A DNA stretch of 14,988 nt from Dehalococcoidia bacterium UBA2160. Its GTDB lineage: Bacteria > Chloroflexota > Dehalococcoidia > Lucifugimonadales > UBA1123. Within the stretch, counting starts at the first letter, position 1, and each line of letters starts with the position of its first letter. Shown here one piece after another: positions 5,636-14,975 of this stretch. Both the position numbers and the translations under genes were made by a program. Location: NCBI GenBank assembly GCA_002328865.1, contig DCWO01000117.1:1-14988 (forward strand). Direction: 5' to 3'. Below the pieces are notes generated by a model that saw only the letters and a program-made list of their open reading frames with translations, was not told the origin of the DNA and searched no databases.

Positions 5636-8600
5636 ATGAATCCACCCACACAGTCGATGCTGCTCATCGGCCCGATGTCCGGGGCGGGACACCGGCTGCG
5701 GCGGCTTGTGCGCGAATTGCAGGGCGACGGGCCGCTGAATCCGGTGACGGTGATCGTGCCGACGACGTACGTGGCCCTGACTATGCGGCGGTCGATGGGG
5801 CGTGACGGGATCGCCAACGTTCGGTTCACGACTATATCGCGCGTGTCGGAGCTGCTTGGGGCGCCGGCCCTGTCGGCGAAAGGACTGCGGCCTCTGACAC
5901 CGCTGATGGAAAGCGCTGCGGTGCGGGCCGTGGCTGTGGAAGCGACCGGAGCGCTGGCGGCGTCGACGGATCACCCTCAGACGCATCGGAGTTTGAAGGC
6001 GACGTTTCGCGAATTGCGTTCGGCTTCAGACGCGGCGCTCGATCGGTTGGGCGTAGGCGATGGAGTGCCCGCGGAGACGGTGAGGCTCTTCCGGAGTTTT
6101 CGCGAGAACACCAAGGAACGTTATGACCGCGAAGACCTCGCGGTGTCGGCGGCGGATAGTCTTGGGCGCGGCGCGACGGCGCTGCTTGCTGAGATGGGTC
6201 CGGTGATCGTCTACCTTCCTGGCGAGCTTTCGCCCGGAGAGCACAAGCTCGTCGAGGCGCTGGCTCGGTTGTCGAAGTGCATGGTCATGCTGGGATCAAC
6301 AGGCGACGACGGCGCGGACGGCCCCGTGAACGAGCTCCGCGGTAGGTTGGCCACGGTTCTTGGCGTCCCCGAAACGTGGCAAACGGCGGACACGGCCGTT
6401 GAGTCGAGTCTGCTCGTCGCGCCGGATGCGCATCAGGAGGTGCGGGCGACCATCCGAAGCCTCGTCAAGGCTGCCGAGGAGGGTGTTCACTTCGGGCGCA
6501 TGGCTGTCCTCTACCGCACGTCCGAGCCGTACGGATCGCTCATCGCAGAGGAGCTCGGATTAGCGAAGATTCCTATCTCCGGACCTGACACGACGTCTCT
6601 CGCTCAGAGAATGGCTGGGCGCACGCTGCTGGGTTTGTTGAAGCTGAGCGACAGCGATCTTGCTCGCGAAGATGTGGTGGATCTGTTAGCGAGCTGCCCG
6701 GTGAGTTCGCCTAGCGGATCGGACGGCGGACTCAGGACGGCGCGATGGGATGCGATATCCCGCAACGCCGGCATCGTTCGAGGCATTGACCAGTGGCGCG
6801 AGCGGCTCGATCGGTACCGTGCGAGGTTGCTGGACCTGTCGCGAAGATCTGAGGAGCAGGGAGAGACCGAAGAAGCGCAGGCCGACGTCATGCGTGAGGA
6901 CGCGAACGAGGTTCACGCCCTCGAGGCGTTCATCGAAAGTCTGGACGTCCGGCTCAAAGCGCCGGACGACGGCAGCACCTGGGGCGAGTTTTCGGACTGG
7001 GCTCACGGTCTCATCGACGGCTACCTGGACCACGACGCCGTGACCAGCGACTCGGAGAGCGCGGCCGAGCAGCGCGTAAACGATATCTTGGCTGAATTGG
7101 CCGGAGCTGACGATGTTGAGCGCGGGCCCGCTTTGTCGGTCTTCATTCACGCGGTGGAAGAGGCGCTCCAAGAGTCGTTGGGCCAGCTTGGGCCGACCGG
7201 GCAGGGTGTGTTCGTCGCTCAATTGGGCTCCGCTGTCGGACTCGAATTCGACCGCGTGCACGTCGTTGGGATGGTCGAGGGCGCGATGCCGCCGAAGACT
7301 CGCGACGATCCGTTGGTCCCGGACCGCGAGCGCCGCGACGCCGGAGGCGAGGCAGCGGGCGTGCCGCTTCAGAGCGGTCGGCGCGCCAGAGAACGGTACG
7401 ACTATCTGGCGGCGCTGGCGACCGCGAAACGCCAAGTGTTGTCCTTCCCGAGGGCCGATCTGGTCGGAGGCCGGGCTCAGTCTCCATCGCGATGGCTGCT
7501 GGAGGAGGCGTCGCGCCTCAACGGCTCCTCGGTGTTCACATCCACGTTGTTCGATCTGCCCGAGACGCCGTGGCTCGTCCGAATCGCGTCGGTGCAGGCG
7601 TCGTTCGAAGCCGCGAGTCAAGCAACTCCGGCGGACGTGCACGACTACGACGTCGAGAGCATTTCGCGATGGACGGGCGCCAATCGCAGCATGAGGCGCC
7701 ATCCCCTGGCGCAGACGACGGTGCTGGCGCGGGCGCTGGACCTCGAAAGAGGGCGGAGATCGAGGACGCTGACGTCGTGGGACGGAGACGTTTCCACGGC
7801 CTTTGCGGCTGGGAGCGGCGTCGATCTTACGCGTCGAGAGTCGCACTCCGCGACGAGTCTGGAGCGCTGGGCCCGGTGCCCGTTCAGCTACTTCCTGGGC
7901 AACGTCCTCCGCATCGGCAAGCTGGATCGGCCCGAGGAGGTCGCGTCCATCACTGCGTTGGACAGAGGGTCGTTGGTTCACGACATCCTAGAGCAGTTCG
8001 TACGCGCTGTAATCGCGGCAGGCGCCGTGCCTCGACCGGGCCAGCCGTGGGGTGACGAGCAGCGCGCCGTTCTCTTCGATATCGCAGGCCGAGCATTCCG
8101 GGACGCGGAATCGAATGGAGTGACCGGCAGGGCGTTGCTCTGGCGCCTCGACCGTGCGGATATCGAGGCCGATCTTGAGACGTTCTTAGAGGAGGACAAT
8201 AGCATCAGAGCTCGTTTCGGGGCAAGTCCGATGGCCGTCGAGGCGAGATTTGGCATGGGGGACGCCGGAGAACGCGGCGGTTGGAGACCGGCGACCATCG
8301 AAATCGAAGGCGTCGGTGAACTCCAATTCCGAGGGATGATCGACCGGGTCGATGCTGCGCCCGCCGGTGACGAGCTGTTGGTGCTGGACTACAAGACGGG
8401 GTCGTCCGGTCAGTACGGCGCTCTGAAGAACGATCCGGTGGACCGAGGGCGAAGACTCCAACTTCCGGTTTACGCGCTCGCGGCCGGAGGCGCCAGTGAC
8501 GGCGCGACCACCGTGCGCGCGGCGTATTGGTTCGTGTCGACTCGTGGCGGTTTCAAGCTGGCGCCGGAAAGTCCGGTGAGTCTGGACGAGCTCCTGGGTG

Positions 8601-8821
8601 AGTTTAGATCGGCAGTCGCGACTATCGCCTCGGGTGTGCATCGAGGGCTCTTTCCCGCCAACCCAGGGAAGGACTCGCGAAGATCGTTCGAGAACTGCGG
8701 CTACTGCGATTTCCAGTCTCTTTGCCCGTCGTACCGTGACGTGGCTTGGAGCCGGAAAAGGGGCGACGAACGCCTTGCCGCGTATGTGGATCTGCTCAAA
8801 GAGGAAGGAGCGGGATCGTGA
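5636..8821 (+). CDS. addB: AddB-type helicase-nuclease subunit with Fe-S nuclease domain
   Basis: A 1061-residue protein matching AddB/RexB in size and plan: a long helicase-like region without working ATPase motifs and a C-terminal PD-(D/E)XK nuclease tied by a 4Fe-4S cluster. The cluster ligands are Cys748 (W-A-R-C-P-F-S-Y) and the C-terminal C-x2-C-x5-C at Cys1021, Cys1024 and Cys1030, the AddB signature. Nuclease residues are His782 (L-V-H-D-I-L), Asp903 (M-I-D-R-V-D), and Asp918 with Lys920 (L-D-Y-K-T-G). The N-terminal P-loop position reads I-G-P-M-S-G-A-G-H-R, so the GKT needed for ATP binding is lost. With AddA it unwinds and resects double-strand breaks; this subunit would cut the 5' strand and scan for Chi. 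ATG 5636 was chosen because GGGA (5627-5630) precedes it and the N terminus then begins right at the first strand (M-L-L-I-G-P); the GTG at 5600 has no site. It overlaps addA by four bases. AdnA-like naming is possible in some lineages. Confidence 0.9.
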   Translation: MNPPTQSMLLIGPMSGAGHRLRRLVRELQGDGPLNPVTVIVPTTYVALTMRRSMGRDGIANVRFTTISRVSELLGAPALSAKGLRPLTPLMESAAVRAVAVEATGALAASTDHPQTHRSLKATFRELRSASDAALDRLGVGDGVPAETVRLFRSFRENTKERYDREDLAVSAADSLGRGATALLAEMGPVIVYLPGELSPGEHKLVEALARLSKCMVMLGSTGDDGADGPVNELRGRLATVLGVPETWQTADTAVESSLLVAPDAHQEVRATIRSLVKAAEEGVHFGRMAVLYRTSEPYGSLIAEELGLAKIPISGPDTTSLAQRMAGRTLLGLLKLSDSDLAREDVVDLLASCPVSSPSGSDGGLRTARWDAISRNAGIVRGIDQWRERLDRYRARLLDLSRRSEEQGETEEAQADVMREDANEVHALEAFIESLDVRLKAPDDGSTWGEFSDWAHGLIDGYLDHDAVTSDSESAAEQRVNDILAELAGADDVERGPALSVFIHAVEEALQESLGQLGPTGQGVFVAQLGSAVGLEFDRVHVVGMVEGAMPPKTRDDPLVPDRERRDAGGEAAGVPLQSGRRARERYDYLAALATAKRQVLSFPRADLVGGRAQSPSRWLLEEASRLNGSSVFTSTLFDLPETPWLVRIASVQASFEAASQATPADVHDYDVESISRWTGANRSMRRHPLAQTTVLARALDLERGRRSRTLTSWDGDVSTAFAAGSGVDLTRRESHSATSLERWARCPFSYFLGNVLRIGKLDRPEEVASITALDRGSLVHDILEQFVRAVIAAGAVPRPGQPWGDEQRAVLFDIAGRAFRDAESNGVTGRALLWRLDRADIEADLETFLEEDNSIRARFGASPMAVEARFGMGDAGERGGWRPATIEIEGVGELQFRGMIDRVDAAPAGDELLVLDYKTGSSGQYGALKNDPVDRGRRLQLPVYALAAGGASDGATTVRAAYWFVSTRGGFKLAPESPVSLDELLGEFRSAVATIASGVHRGLFPANPGKDSRRSFENCGYCDFQSLCPSYRDVAWSRKRGDERLAAYVDLLKEEGAGS

Positions 8822-11800
8822 CGAGCTCCCGTTTCGTTCCCGCCGACCAAGCCCAGCGCGATCGGATTCGCGATGCTCTCGATGAGACGCTGTTCGTCGA
8901 AGCAGGCGCGGGCACGGGCAAGACAACCAGCCTTGTCGAACGAGTCGCCGGACTGGTGTCGAAGGGCGTCACGACTCTCGATCGGATCGCGGCGATCACC
9001 TTTACGGAGGCGGCAGCGTCAGAGCTGAGCGACCGGGTTCGCGAGGTTTTGGAAAAAGCCGCGAATGACCCCGCCTTGAGTCCGAGTGAACGGCAACGCT
9101 GCCGGCAGGGCGTCGATGACTTGGATCAGGCGTCGATTCAAACCCTCCACAGTTTTGCGGCGGACCTGCTGCATGCGCGGCCGTTCGAGGCGGGGCTCCC
9201 ACCCGGATTCCAGGTCATGGATTCGGTCGAGGCGGAGATAGCGTTCGAAGCCGAATGGGGGCGATGGCTGGACTCGGCCCTCGACGACCCCGATCTGAAC
9301 GATCCGCTCAGCTTGGCGCTGTCTCTGGGCATGTCGCTGGGCCACCTGCGTGGCGTGGCCGAGGCATTTCACAAGGAGTACGACCGGCTTGAGGGAGTTG
9401 TGTTTGGCGATCCGGCGCCGCTCACCGGCGCTGCTGCGGCATCTCTGGTTAGCGCCAGCTCGGTTTTGGAGCGGCTTTGCGACTTCGCGAACAATGGCGA
9501 AGAGGACAAGCTGGCGATCCACGTGCGTGCGGTTTTGGGCACGACCAGGCGGCTCGGTGAGATCGACTTCGCGTCGCCTCAGGCGTATCGCTTGCTTCAT
9601 CGAGGCGGACCGATACGCACCAACAGCGGGGCCCAACGGGACTGGTCGGTCGACCCTGCGTCGGGTGTGAATGCGTGCAAAGTCTTGAAAGACAAGTTGA
9701 AAGAACTACATGAGCAGGTTCAGGTGGAGCTTGGCGTTGCGCGTCAGGCTGCACTTTCGCCCTTGCTGACGGCGCTGTGCGCGTTCGCTTCTGGTTATGC
9801 GAATAGACGCAAGACGGACGGCGTCGCTGAGTTTCACGACCTGCTGGTGTGGGCGCGCGATCTGCTTCGCGACAACCTCGAAGTGCGAGACCACTTCCGC
9901 GACAGGTTCACGCATCTGCTCGTGGACGAGGCTCAGGACACGGACCTTCTCCAGGCTGAGATCGCCGTGTTCTTGGCCGAGGATGCGAGCAACAACGACG
10001 AGACTGGACCTCGTCCAAACGTCTGGACCGACGTGGCGCTTACGCCCGGCAAGCTGTTTGTGGTCGGCGACCCAAAGCAGTCGATCTACCGGTTCCGGCG
10101 GGCGGACATCGGTCAGATGAAGGATCTGCAGGGGCTGATGGGCGTCGATCCCGTGCGGCTTGTCCAGAATTTCAGGTCGCAGCAACCTGTGATGGAGTGG
10201 GTGAACGAGCTGTTTGCCGAATGGATGGCGCCGCAGGAAGGGCAGGCGGAGTACGTGTCAGTCGTCCACAGATGGCAAGCCGAGACGACCGACGCCAATG
10301 CGCCTCGAGTCTGGCGTCTCGGAGACATCACTGACGACCGTACGGTCGGCCCGTTGCGGCGTCGAGAAGCGGGCGCAATGTCCGAATTGCTGCGGGGCGT
10401 CGTCTCCGAAAGCTGGCAAGTGCTGGACCGTGAGGCCACCGAACGGGACGGCGTCGAGCGGTACCGGCCGGCGCGCTTCTCCGACATTTGCATCCTGATG
10501 CCTCGCCGGACCGCACTGCGAGCCCTCGAACTGGCGCTCGACCGGGCTGACGTGCCCTATCGCCTGGAGGGGGTGTCGCTGGTCTTCGACACGCAAGAGG
10601 TTCGCGACCTGTTGAACTGCCTGCGCGCGATCGACGACCCCGCGGACAAGGTTGCGCTGGTCGCGGCCCTCCGGTCGCCTGCGTTCGCGTGCTCCGACGA
10701 AGACTTGCTCCGATTTCATCAGCAACAAGGCGCCTTCGATTATCTGGATCCTGGCGGGACTTCAGACGGTCCCGTGGTCGAAGCTTTGCAAGTCTTGAAT
10801 GATTACAACAGCGAATGGCGTTGGGGGTCCATCGCCTCACTGATCGACCGTTTTGTGCGGGACAGGCGGCTTATCGAGTTGGCGTTGGGCGACCGCCGTC
10901 CCAGGGAGCGGTTGCGCAGGTATCGGTTCTTGGTCGATCGGGCGAGGGCCTATACTCAGGCCGGCGGCGCCTCGCTTCGCGGTTTCCTGAAGTGGGCCGA
11001 CAGGCAACTGGACGAAGGCGCCCGCGTGACGGAATCTCCTGTGCCCGAAGCCGACGAGGACGCGGTCCGGGTCATGACGGTCCATGGCGCGAAAGGGTTG
11101 GAGTTTCCGATAGTCGTCTTGACTGGCCTGAACTCCAACCGCAGGCGTCAATCTCAAGCGGTGCTCATTGATCGGGAGACTGGCGCCGTGGAGGTCGGGG
11201 TCGGAACCCAGCGTCAGCGATTCGCGACCGCAGGTCATGAATCGCTGGCCGAACGCGAAACTCAGATGCAGGCGCATGAGGACGTGAGGTTGCTTTACGT
11301 TGCGGCCACCAGGGCGCGTGACCACCTTGTGCTCAGCATGTTCCGTACGGCGAGGAACAAAGACTCGCCCGCCGCGCAGATCGACGAACTGCTCGACGGT
11401 CACGACGACCTCTGGATGCCCGTGCGAGCGTTTGCCGGAGCGGATGTGACATCGAGCGCCGATCCTCCGCGATCAGAGCTGGCGGGCGAGCCGACCACAT
11501 TGGACGCGCGCGAGATGTGGAAGGTCAAGCGTAAACGGCTGCTGGACGAACGCTCCCGACCTCGGTCAGTTGCGGGCACGGCGCTCGGTCGTGTAGAGAA
11601 GGAAGACGCCGGAGTCGAGGAGCCGTGGCGCCGTGGCCGGGGCGGCACGTCGCTTGGTCGCGCGGTCCACGCGGTGCTGCAGACCATCGACCTGGCCACC
11701 GGAACCGGGCTGGACGAGACTGCCAAGGCGCAAGCCACCGCTGAAGGCATCCCGCATCAGCTCGCCGATGTCGTTCGGTTGTCCAGGTACGCCCTGGAAA

Positions 11801-12159
11801 GCGACATCGTTCGTCGGGCAGTGGCGTCCGGCCGGTATTGGCGCGAGGCGCCAGTGGCGTCCCCCGTGGGTGACGGCGTCGTCGAAGGGTTCATAGATCT
11901 TCTGTTTGAAGAGGATGGCGAGCTGGTGGTCGTCGACTACAAAACCGACTCGTTGTATCAAGATCAAGCCGCTGGGGCGGCGAAAAGATACAGATTGCAG
12001 GGCGGAGCTTACGCTCTGGCATTGCAGCGCGCGACTGGCATGAAAGTGCGGGAGATCGTGTTCTTGTTCCTCGAACCTAGGCGCCCCGAGTCTTTGTCGG
12101 GGATCGACGAATTGCTCAGCGAAACTGAAGCAGCGGCACTCGAGCACATGCACCGATAA
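8818..12159 (+). CDS. addA: AddA ATP-dependent helicase-nuclease (UvrD family)
   Basis: A 1113-residue SF1A helicase fused to a RecB-type nuclease. Helicase motifs in order: Q motif (Gln11 region), Walker A E-A-G-A-G-T-G-K-T (28-36), Ia A-I-T-F-T-E-A-A-A-S-E-L, II L-L-V-D-E-A-Q-D-T (Asp370-Glu371), III V-V-G-D-P-K-Q-S-I-Y-R-F-R (417 on), IV L-V-Q-N-F-R-S, V T-V-H-G-A-K-G-L-E-F (His756 on), and VI Y-V-A-A-T-R-A-R with Arg832 as the expected arginine finger. Nuclease residues are His951 (G-R-A-V-H-A-V-L), Asp1027 (G-F-I-D-L-L), Asp1040 and Lys1042 (V-V-V-D-Y-K-T-D), then R-Y-R-L-Q-G-G-A-Y. All key residues are present, so this should be the active motor and 3'-strand nuclease of AddAB, the functional counterpart of RecBCD. 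The start is GTG 8818, with GGAG at 8807-8810; its GTGA overlaps the addB stop, implying coupled translation and equal subunit supply. Slightly shorter than B. subtilis AddA (about 1230). Confidence 0.94.
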   Translation: MTSSRFVPADQAQRDRIRDALDETLFVEAGAGTGKTTSLVERVAGLVSKGVTTLDRIAAITFTEAAASELSDRVREVLEKAANDPALSPSERQRCRQGVDDLDQASIQTLHSFAADLLHARPFEAGLPPGFQVMDSVEAEIAFEAEWGRWLDSALDDPDLNDPLSLALSLGMSLGHLRGVAEAFHKEYDRLEGVVFGDPAPLTGAAAASLVSASSVLERLCDFANNGEEDKLAIHVRAVLGTTRRLGEIDFASPQAYRLLHRGGPIRTNSGAQRDWSVDPASGVNACKVLKDKLKELHEQVQVELGVARQAALSPLLTALCAFASGYANRRKTDGVAEFHDLLVWARDLLRDNLEVRDHFRDRFTHLLVDEAQDTDLLQAEIAVFLAEDASNNDETGPRPNVWTDVALTPGKLFVVGDPKQSIYRFRRADIGQMKDLQGLMGVDPVRLVQNFRSQQPVMEWVNELFAEWMAPQEGQAEYVSVVHRWQAETTDANAPRVWRLGDITDDRTVGPLRRREAGAMSELLRGVVSESWQVLDREATERDGVERYRPARFSDICILMPRRTALRALELALDRADVPYRLEGVSLVFDTQEVRDLLNCLRAIDDPADKVALVAALRSPAFACSDEDLLRFHQQQGAFDYLDPGGTSDGPVVEALQVLNDYNSEWRWGSIASLIDRFVRDRRLIELALGDRRPRERLRRYRFLVDRARAYTQAGGASLRGFLKWADRQLDEGARVTESPVPEADEDAVRVMTVHGAKGLEFPIVVLTGLNSNRRRQSQAVLIDRETGAVEVGVGTQRQRFATAGHESLAERETQMQAHEDVRLLYVAATRARDHLVLSMFRTARNKDSPAAQIDELLDGHDDLWMPVRAFAGADVTSSADPPRSELAGEPTTLDAREMWKVKRKRLLDERSRPRSVAGTALGRVEKEDAGVEEPWRRGRGGTSLGRAVHAVLQTIDLATGTGLDETAKAQATAEGIPHQLADVVRLSRYALESDIVRRAVASGRYWREAPVASPVGDGVVEGFIDLLFEEDGELVVVDYKTDSLYQDQAAGAAKRYRLQGGAYALALQRATGMKVREIVFLFLEPRRPESLSGIDELLSETEAAALEHMHR

Positions 12160-12228
12160 AACGGCCGGAGTGGCGCCTCTCGGTGTCCAGCGTCGATGCG
12201 TCGGGCATGGCGGCTTTTCGGCAGAAAC

Positions 12229-12247
12229 GTTTACTGAATGACTAAAC
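12229..12247. repeat. Operator-like imperfect palindrome
   Basis: GTTTACTGAATGACTAAAC: five-base arms GTTTA and TAAAC with alternate inner positions also symmetric. It lies about 70 bases after the addA stop, in an AT-rich patch. Confidence 0.3.
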
Positions 12248-12373
12248 GCGTTTATGTCGTCATCTGTGGCGATCATTGCATGAGCCTTCGCCATGTTTCA
12301 CGAATTCGTCGCAACGCCAACCGACTCCCTGTCGTGTCGAGAGAATCGATTGATAAATGCCAGTCAACCGAGT

Positions 12374-12390
12374 GACTCGCTCCGCGAGTC
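12374..12390. repeat. Short hairpin GACTCGC-TCC-GCGAGTC
   Basis: A perfect seven-base-pair stem with a three-base loop. No T-run follows on either strand, so it is not a standard terminator. Confidence 0.4.
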
Positions 12391-12415
12391 GGATGAGGCA
12401 GTTCTGAATTCGCGG

Positions 12416-12450
12416 TTTCAGACCGGGTTTGAACGGTCATATATATACCG
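12416..12450 (+). promoter_or_regulatory. Possible promoter/operator cluster upstream of the kinase
   Basis: An AT run, CATATATATACC (12438-12449), contains TATATA -10-like hexamers; TTTCAG at 12416-12421 lies 18 bases upstream as a weak -35. The related half-sites GACCG (12421), CGGTC (12434) and ACCG (12447) form nested inverted repeats around it, as an operator overlapping a promoter would. The start codon is over 300 bases away, so which gene it would serve is unclear. Confidence 0.27.
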
Positions 12451-12764
12451 AGGTCCTTCGGCCCAATCCGGTTGAGCGTTTGTGGGAGCAATCCTCCTTG
12501 ATCGGACCCACGGACCAGGATGACAAACGAATCGAGGCACGCCGTCTCAGCGCCTTTGGCGGCGCAAGCTGTCACCACTGTGTCGCCATGAATCCAAATT
12601 GAACCCGTTCCCTTCGACTCACCGGTTGGATCGAATGCGAGTCGGCGTCAGTCAAGCGATCAGGCGCGTTGTGACCACGGAGAAAAGGTGTGCGGGGGAA
12701 TCTAACGCATGTGTGAGTATGCCGTCGAGACCGGAATGGTCCGATCGACGCTGAAGAGACAGAT

Positions 12765-14975
12765 GTGAGTTTTCGCCAACGACTTCCGGTCGAATCCGAA
12801 GAAATGACGCTGCAACTGTCCAGAGTTTGGGAATCCATCGACAGTGCAGTAACGATCGTCACGCCTGACGGTCGCATCACGTATGCGAACCCCGCATGCG
12901 CGACCCTCTACGGCTACACGATCGACGAATTTCGCGGATTGGCTGTAGATGAGCTCATCTCAACCGAGGACGAGGACGAGGCGGACGGTGTTGGCGCTTT
13001 GCCGAATCCGCCGACACCTAATTGGGAAGGCGAGGTTGTTGGCGTCCGGCAAGATGGGCGGAGGTTCTACGTCCATCTCACGCGAGGACCCGTCCACGAC
13101 GACGAAGGCCACCCCGTGGGACACGCCATAGTTCATCGAGACATCACCGACGAGATGCAAACTCGTGACCTATTGGTGATCAGCGCCGAAACCCAGATCA
13201 AAGGCGCCAACGAGAGCGCCGCCATTGTCAAACTAGGGTGGATCGCGAACTCGTCGCTGAACGTCAGTGAGGTTTACGATCAAATCGCCTCAGAGCTGGG
13301 CAGGTTGATCGACTACGATCGACTCGCGATTTTGGGTGTCAATGACGACCAGACTTCCGGGACCGTGCTGTACGTGTCCGGCGTTGAGGTGCCAGACTCT
13401 GTGGTTGGCGTGACCAACTCCCTGTCTGAAGAAGCCCATTCCCTCATCCGTTCTCGATCGGCGTCGATGCACGGCGACGCTTCGGAATCCGAATTCGGCT
13501 CGGAAGACGCAGCACATGCGGCCGGGCTTCATTCGATGATCGCCGTTCCGCTTATTGCCAACAACTCGGTCGTGGCAATATTGGTGTTGCGCTCGAAACG
13601 GAAGGACGCTTACACGAATCAAGACCTCGGGATGGCCCGTCGGGCCGGGATGCAACTAGCCGGGGCTATTGCAAACTCACAGCTTTACGATATTGCCCGA
13701 CATGAAGCTGAACAACGCCGCGGCCTAGCCGAATTAGGCCGCATCGTCAGCTCATCGCCGAGGATCGAGGATGTCTACGATCAGTTCGCCGAGAAAGTCG
13801 CCGCTCTGATCCCATACGACAGACTGACCATCTCGCTAATCGGCGCTCAACTGGGGTTTGGGGTGTGTGCATACGCGTCGGGGACCGACATCCCTGAAAT
13901 GAGGCCGGGTGCTGTGAACCTGCCCACCCCCGTCACCGACCGCGTGATCGACCAACGGGCAGGCGTGATGACTCACGATGTCGACGAACCAACGGCGGAT
14001 CGGCCCTCCAGCTTCCCGATTGCTTCCGTCGCGGGGTTGCGTTCGTTTCTCACGGCGCCGTTGATTTCGCTGAACGAAGTCGTCGGCATATTCCAGATCA
14101 GCTCGATGTCGCTCGAGGTGTACACGGAGAACGACCTGACGTTGGCCGAGCGGATCGCGGGGCAGATTTCCGGCCCGATCGCCAACTCCAAACTGTACGC
14201 GGAGCACCTGGCGATGGAGGGGGCCCTGCGAGATAGTGAAGATCGCTATCGAATGCTGGTCGAGAACGCCAACGACGCCATTGTCGTGATACGAGACGAC
14301 GTCATCGTCTACTCCAACGAAGCTTGGCAACGCATGCTGGGTCACGACTTAGAGGCGCCCACGGTCAGCAGCTTTTTTGACGACGTGGTCCGAGAGGACC
14401 GCGACCGAGTGCACGAATACCATCGCGACCTCCTGAGAGGCATCGGAGCCCCGGACGAATACGAGATGCGAGTCTTGACCCGCACCGGATCCGAAATGAT
14501 ACTGGAAGCCAAACCTCGAGTCGTCAAGTTCGAAGATCGCAACTCGGTTATGGTCGTCATGCGCGACGCGACCGAACGCAAACGCCTCCAAGAGCAGCTC
14601 TTCCAAGTCCAGAAGATGGACGCGGTCGGTCAACTCGCCGGCGGCGTCGCCCACGACTTCAACAACTTACTATCGGTCATCCTTGGCTTTTCCGAGCTTG
14701 CTCATATGAATCTTCCGGAGGACGGCGGCCGCTTGGGAGAACAGCTCGACGAGATACAGGAAGCGGCGCAGCGTGGCGCGCGACTGACCAGGCAACTCCT
14801 GACTTTCTCCCGCAGTCAAGTCATCGAGCCACAGGTTCTTGACGTCAACAGATTGGTTGAAGACCTCGACAACATGCTCGGTCGGCTAGTCAAAGAAGAC
14901 ATCGAAATGGTGATCGAGCCATACTTCGAGCCCTGCATGGTGAACGCCGATCCAGGGCAATTGGAGCAGGTGTGA
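12765..14975 (+). CDS. PAS-GAF-GAF-PAS sensor histidine kinase, truncated before the ATPase domain
   Basis: A 736-residue cytoplasmic sensor kinase read from GTG 12765. Domains: PAS at about 18-130 (D-G-R-I-T-Y-A-N-P-A, ending H-R-D-I-T-D), GAF at about 150-305 (A-V-P-L-I-A-N-N-S-V-V-A-I-L-V-L), a second GAF at about 320-478 (T-A-P-L-I-S-L-N-E-V-V-G-I-F), PAS at about 490-605 (M-L-V-E-N-A-N-D-A-I, ending R-D-A-T-E-R), and HisKA at about 610-690. His630 in G-V-A-H-D-F-N-N-L-L is the phospho-acceptor of the type often found in hybrid kinases. There are no membrane segments, so ligands or redox state inside the cell are the likely inputs. The frame stops (TGA 14973-14975) at N-A-D-P-G-Q-L-E-Q-V, exactly where the N box of the ATP-binding domain should begin, 13 bases from the window end. 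As it stands the protein cannot phosphorylate itself. The start is uncertain: GAAGAG precedes GTG 12765, and ATG 12804 is an alternative just before the PAS domain. Confidence 0.85.
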   Translation: MSFRQRLPVESEEMTLQLSRVWESIDSAVTIVTPDGRITYANPACATLYGYTIDEFRGLAVDELISTEDEDEADGVGALPNPPTPNWEGEVVGVRQDGRRFYVHLTRGPVHDDEGHPVGHAIVHRDITDEMQTRDLLVISAETQIKGANESAAIVKLGWIANSSLNVSEVYDQIASELGRLIDYDRLAILGVNDDQTSGTVLYVSGVEVPDSVVGVTNSLSEEAHSLIRSRSASMHGDASESEFGSEDAAHAAGLHSMIAVPLIANNSVVAILVLRSKRKDAYTNQDLGMARRAGMQLAGAIANSQLYDIARHEAEQRRGLAELGRIVSSSPRIEDVYDQFAEKVAALIPYDRLTISLIGAQLGFGVCAYASGTDIPEMRPGAVNLPTPVTDRVIDQRAGVMTHDVDEPTADRPSSFPIASVAGLRSFLTAPLISLNEVVGIFQISSMSLEVYTENDLTLAERIAGQISGPIANSKLYAEHLAMEGALRDSEDRYRMLVENANDAIVVIRDDVIVYSNEAWQRMLGHDLEAPTVSSFFDDVVREDRDRVHEYHRDLLRGIGAPDEYEMRVLTRTGSEMILEAKPRVVKFEDRNSVMVVMRDATERKRLQEQLFQVQKMDAVGQLAGGVAHDFNNLLSVILGFSELAHMNLPEDGGRLGEQLDEIQEAAQRGARLTRQLLTFSRSQVIEPQVLDVNRLVEDLDNMLGRLVKEDIEMVIEPYFEPCMVNADPGQLEQV

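Larger units (their letters stand above)
12160..12764. other. 605-base gene-free region with inverted repeats
   Basis: No credible gene is seen on either strand; the longest frames are about 60 codons (plus strand) with no ribosome site or recognisable sequence. The stretch is AT-richer than its neighbours and holds at least three inverted repeats, listed separately (12229-12247, 12374-12390, 12421-12450). No T-tailed hairpin terminates addA here that I can see. It could carry the kinase gene's promoter and operators, an unannotated small RNA, or gene remnants. Confidence 0.5.

Noticed and set aside
6686..7981. 431-codon open frame on the minus strand
   Set aside because: It lies wholly inside addB, is rich in Arg/Pro/Ser as antisense frames of GC-rich genes are, and shows no domain.
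8746..8817. Upstream ATG start for addA
   Set aside because: It would overlap the end of addB by 76 bases without a ribosome site; GTG 8818 has GGAG at the right distance and gives the expected AddA N terminus.
12293..12475. 60-codon plus-strand frame in the long gap
   Set aside because: No ribosome site, no recognisable sequence, and typical length for a chance frame.
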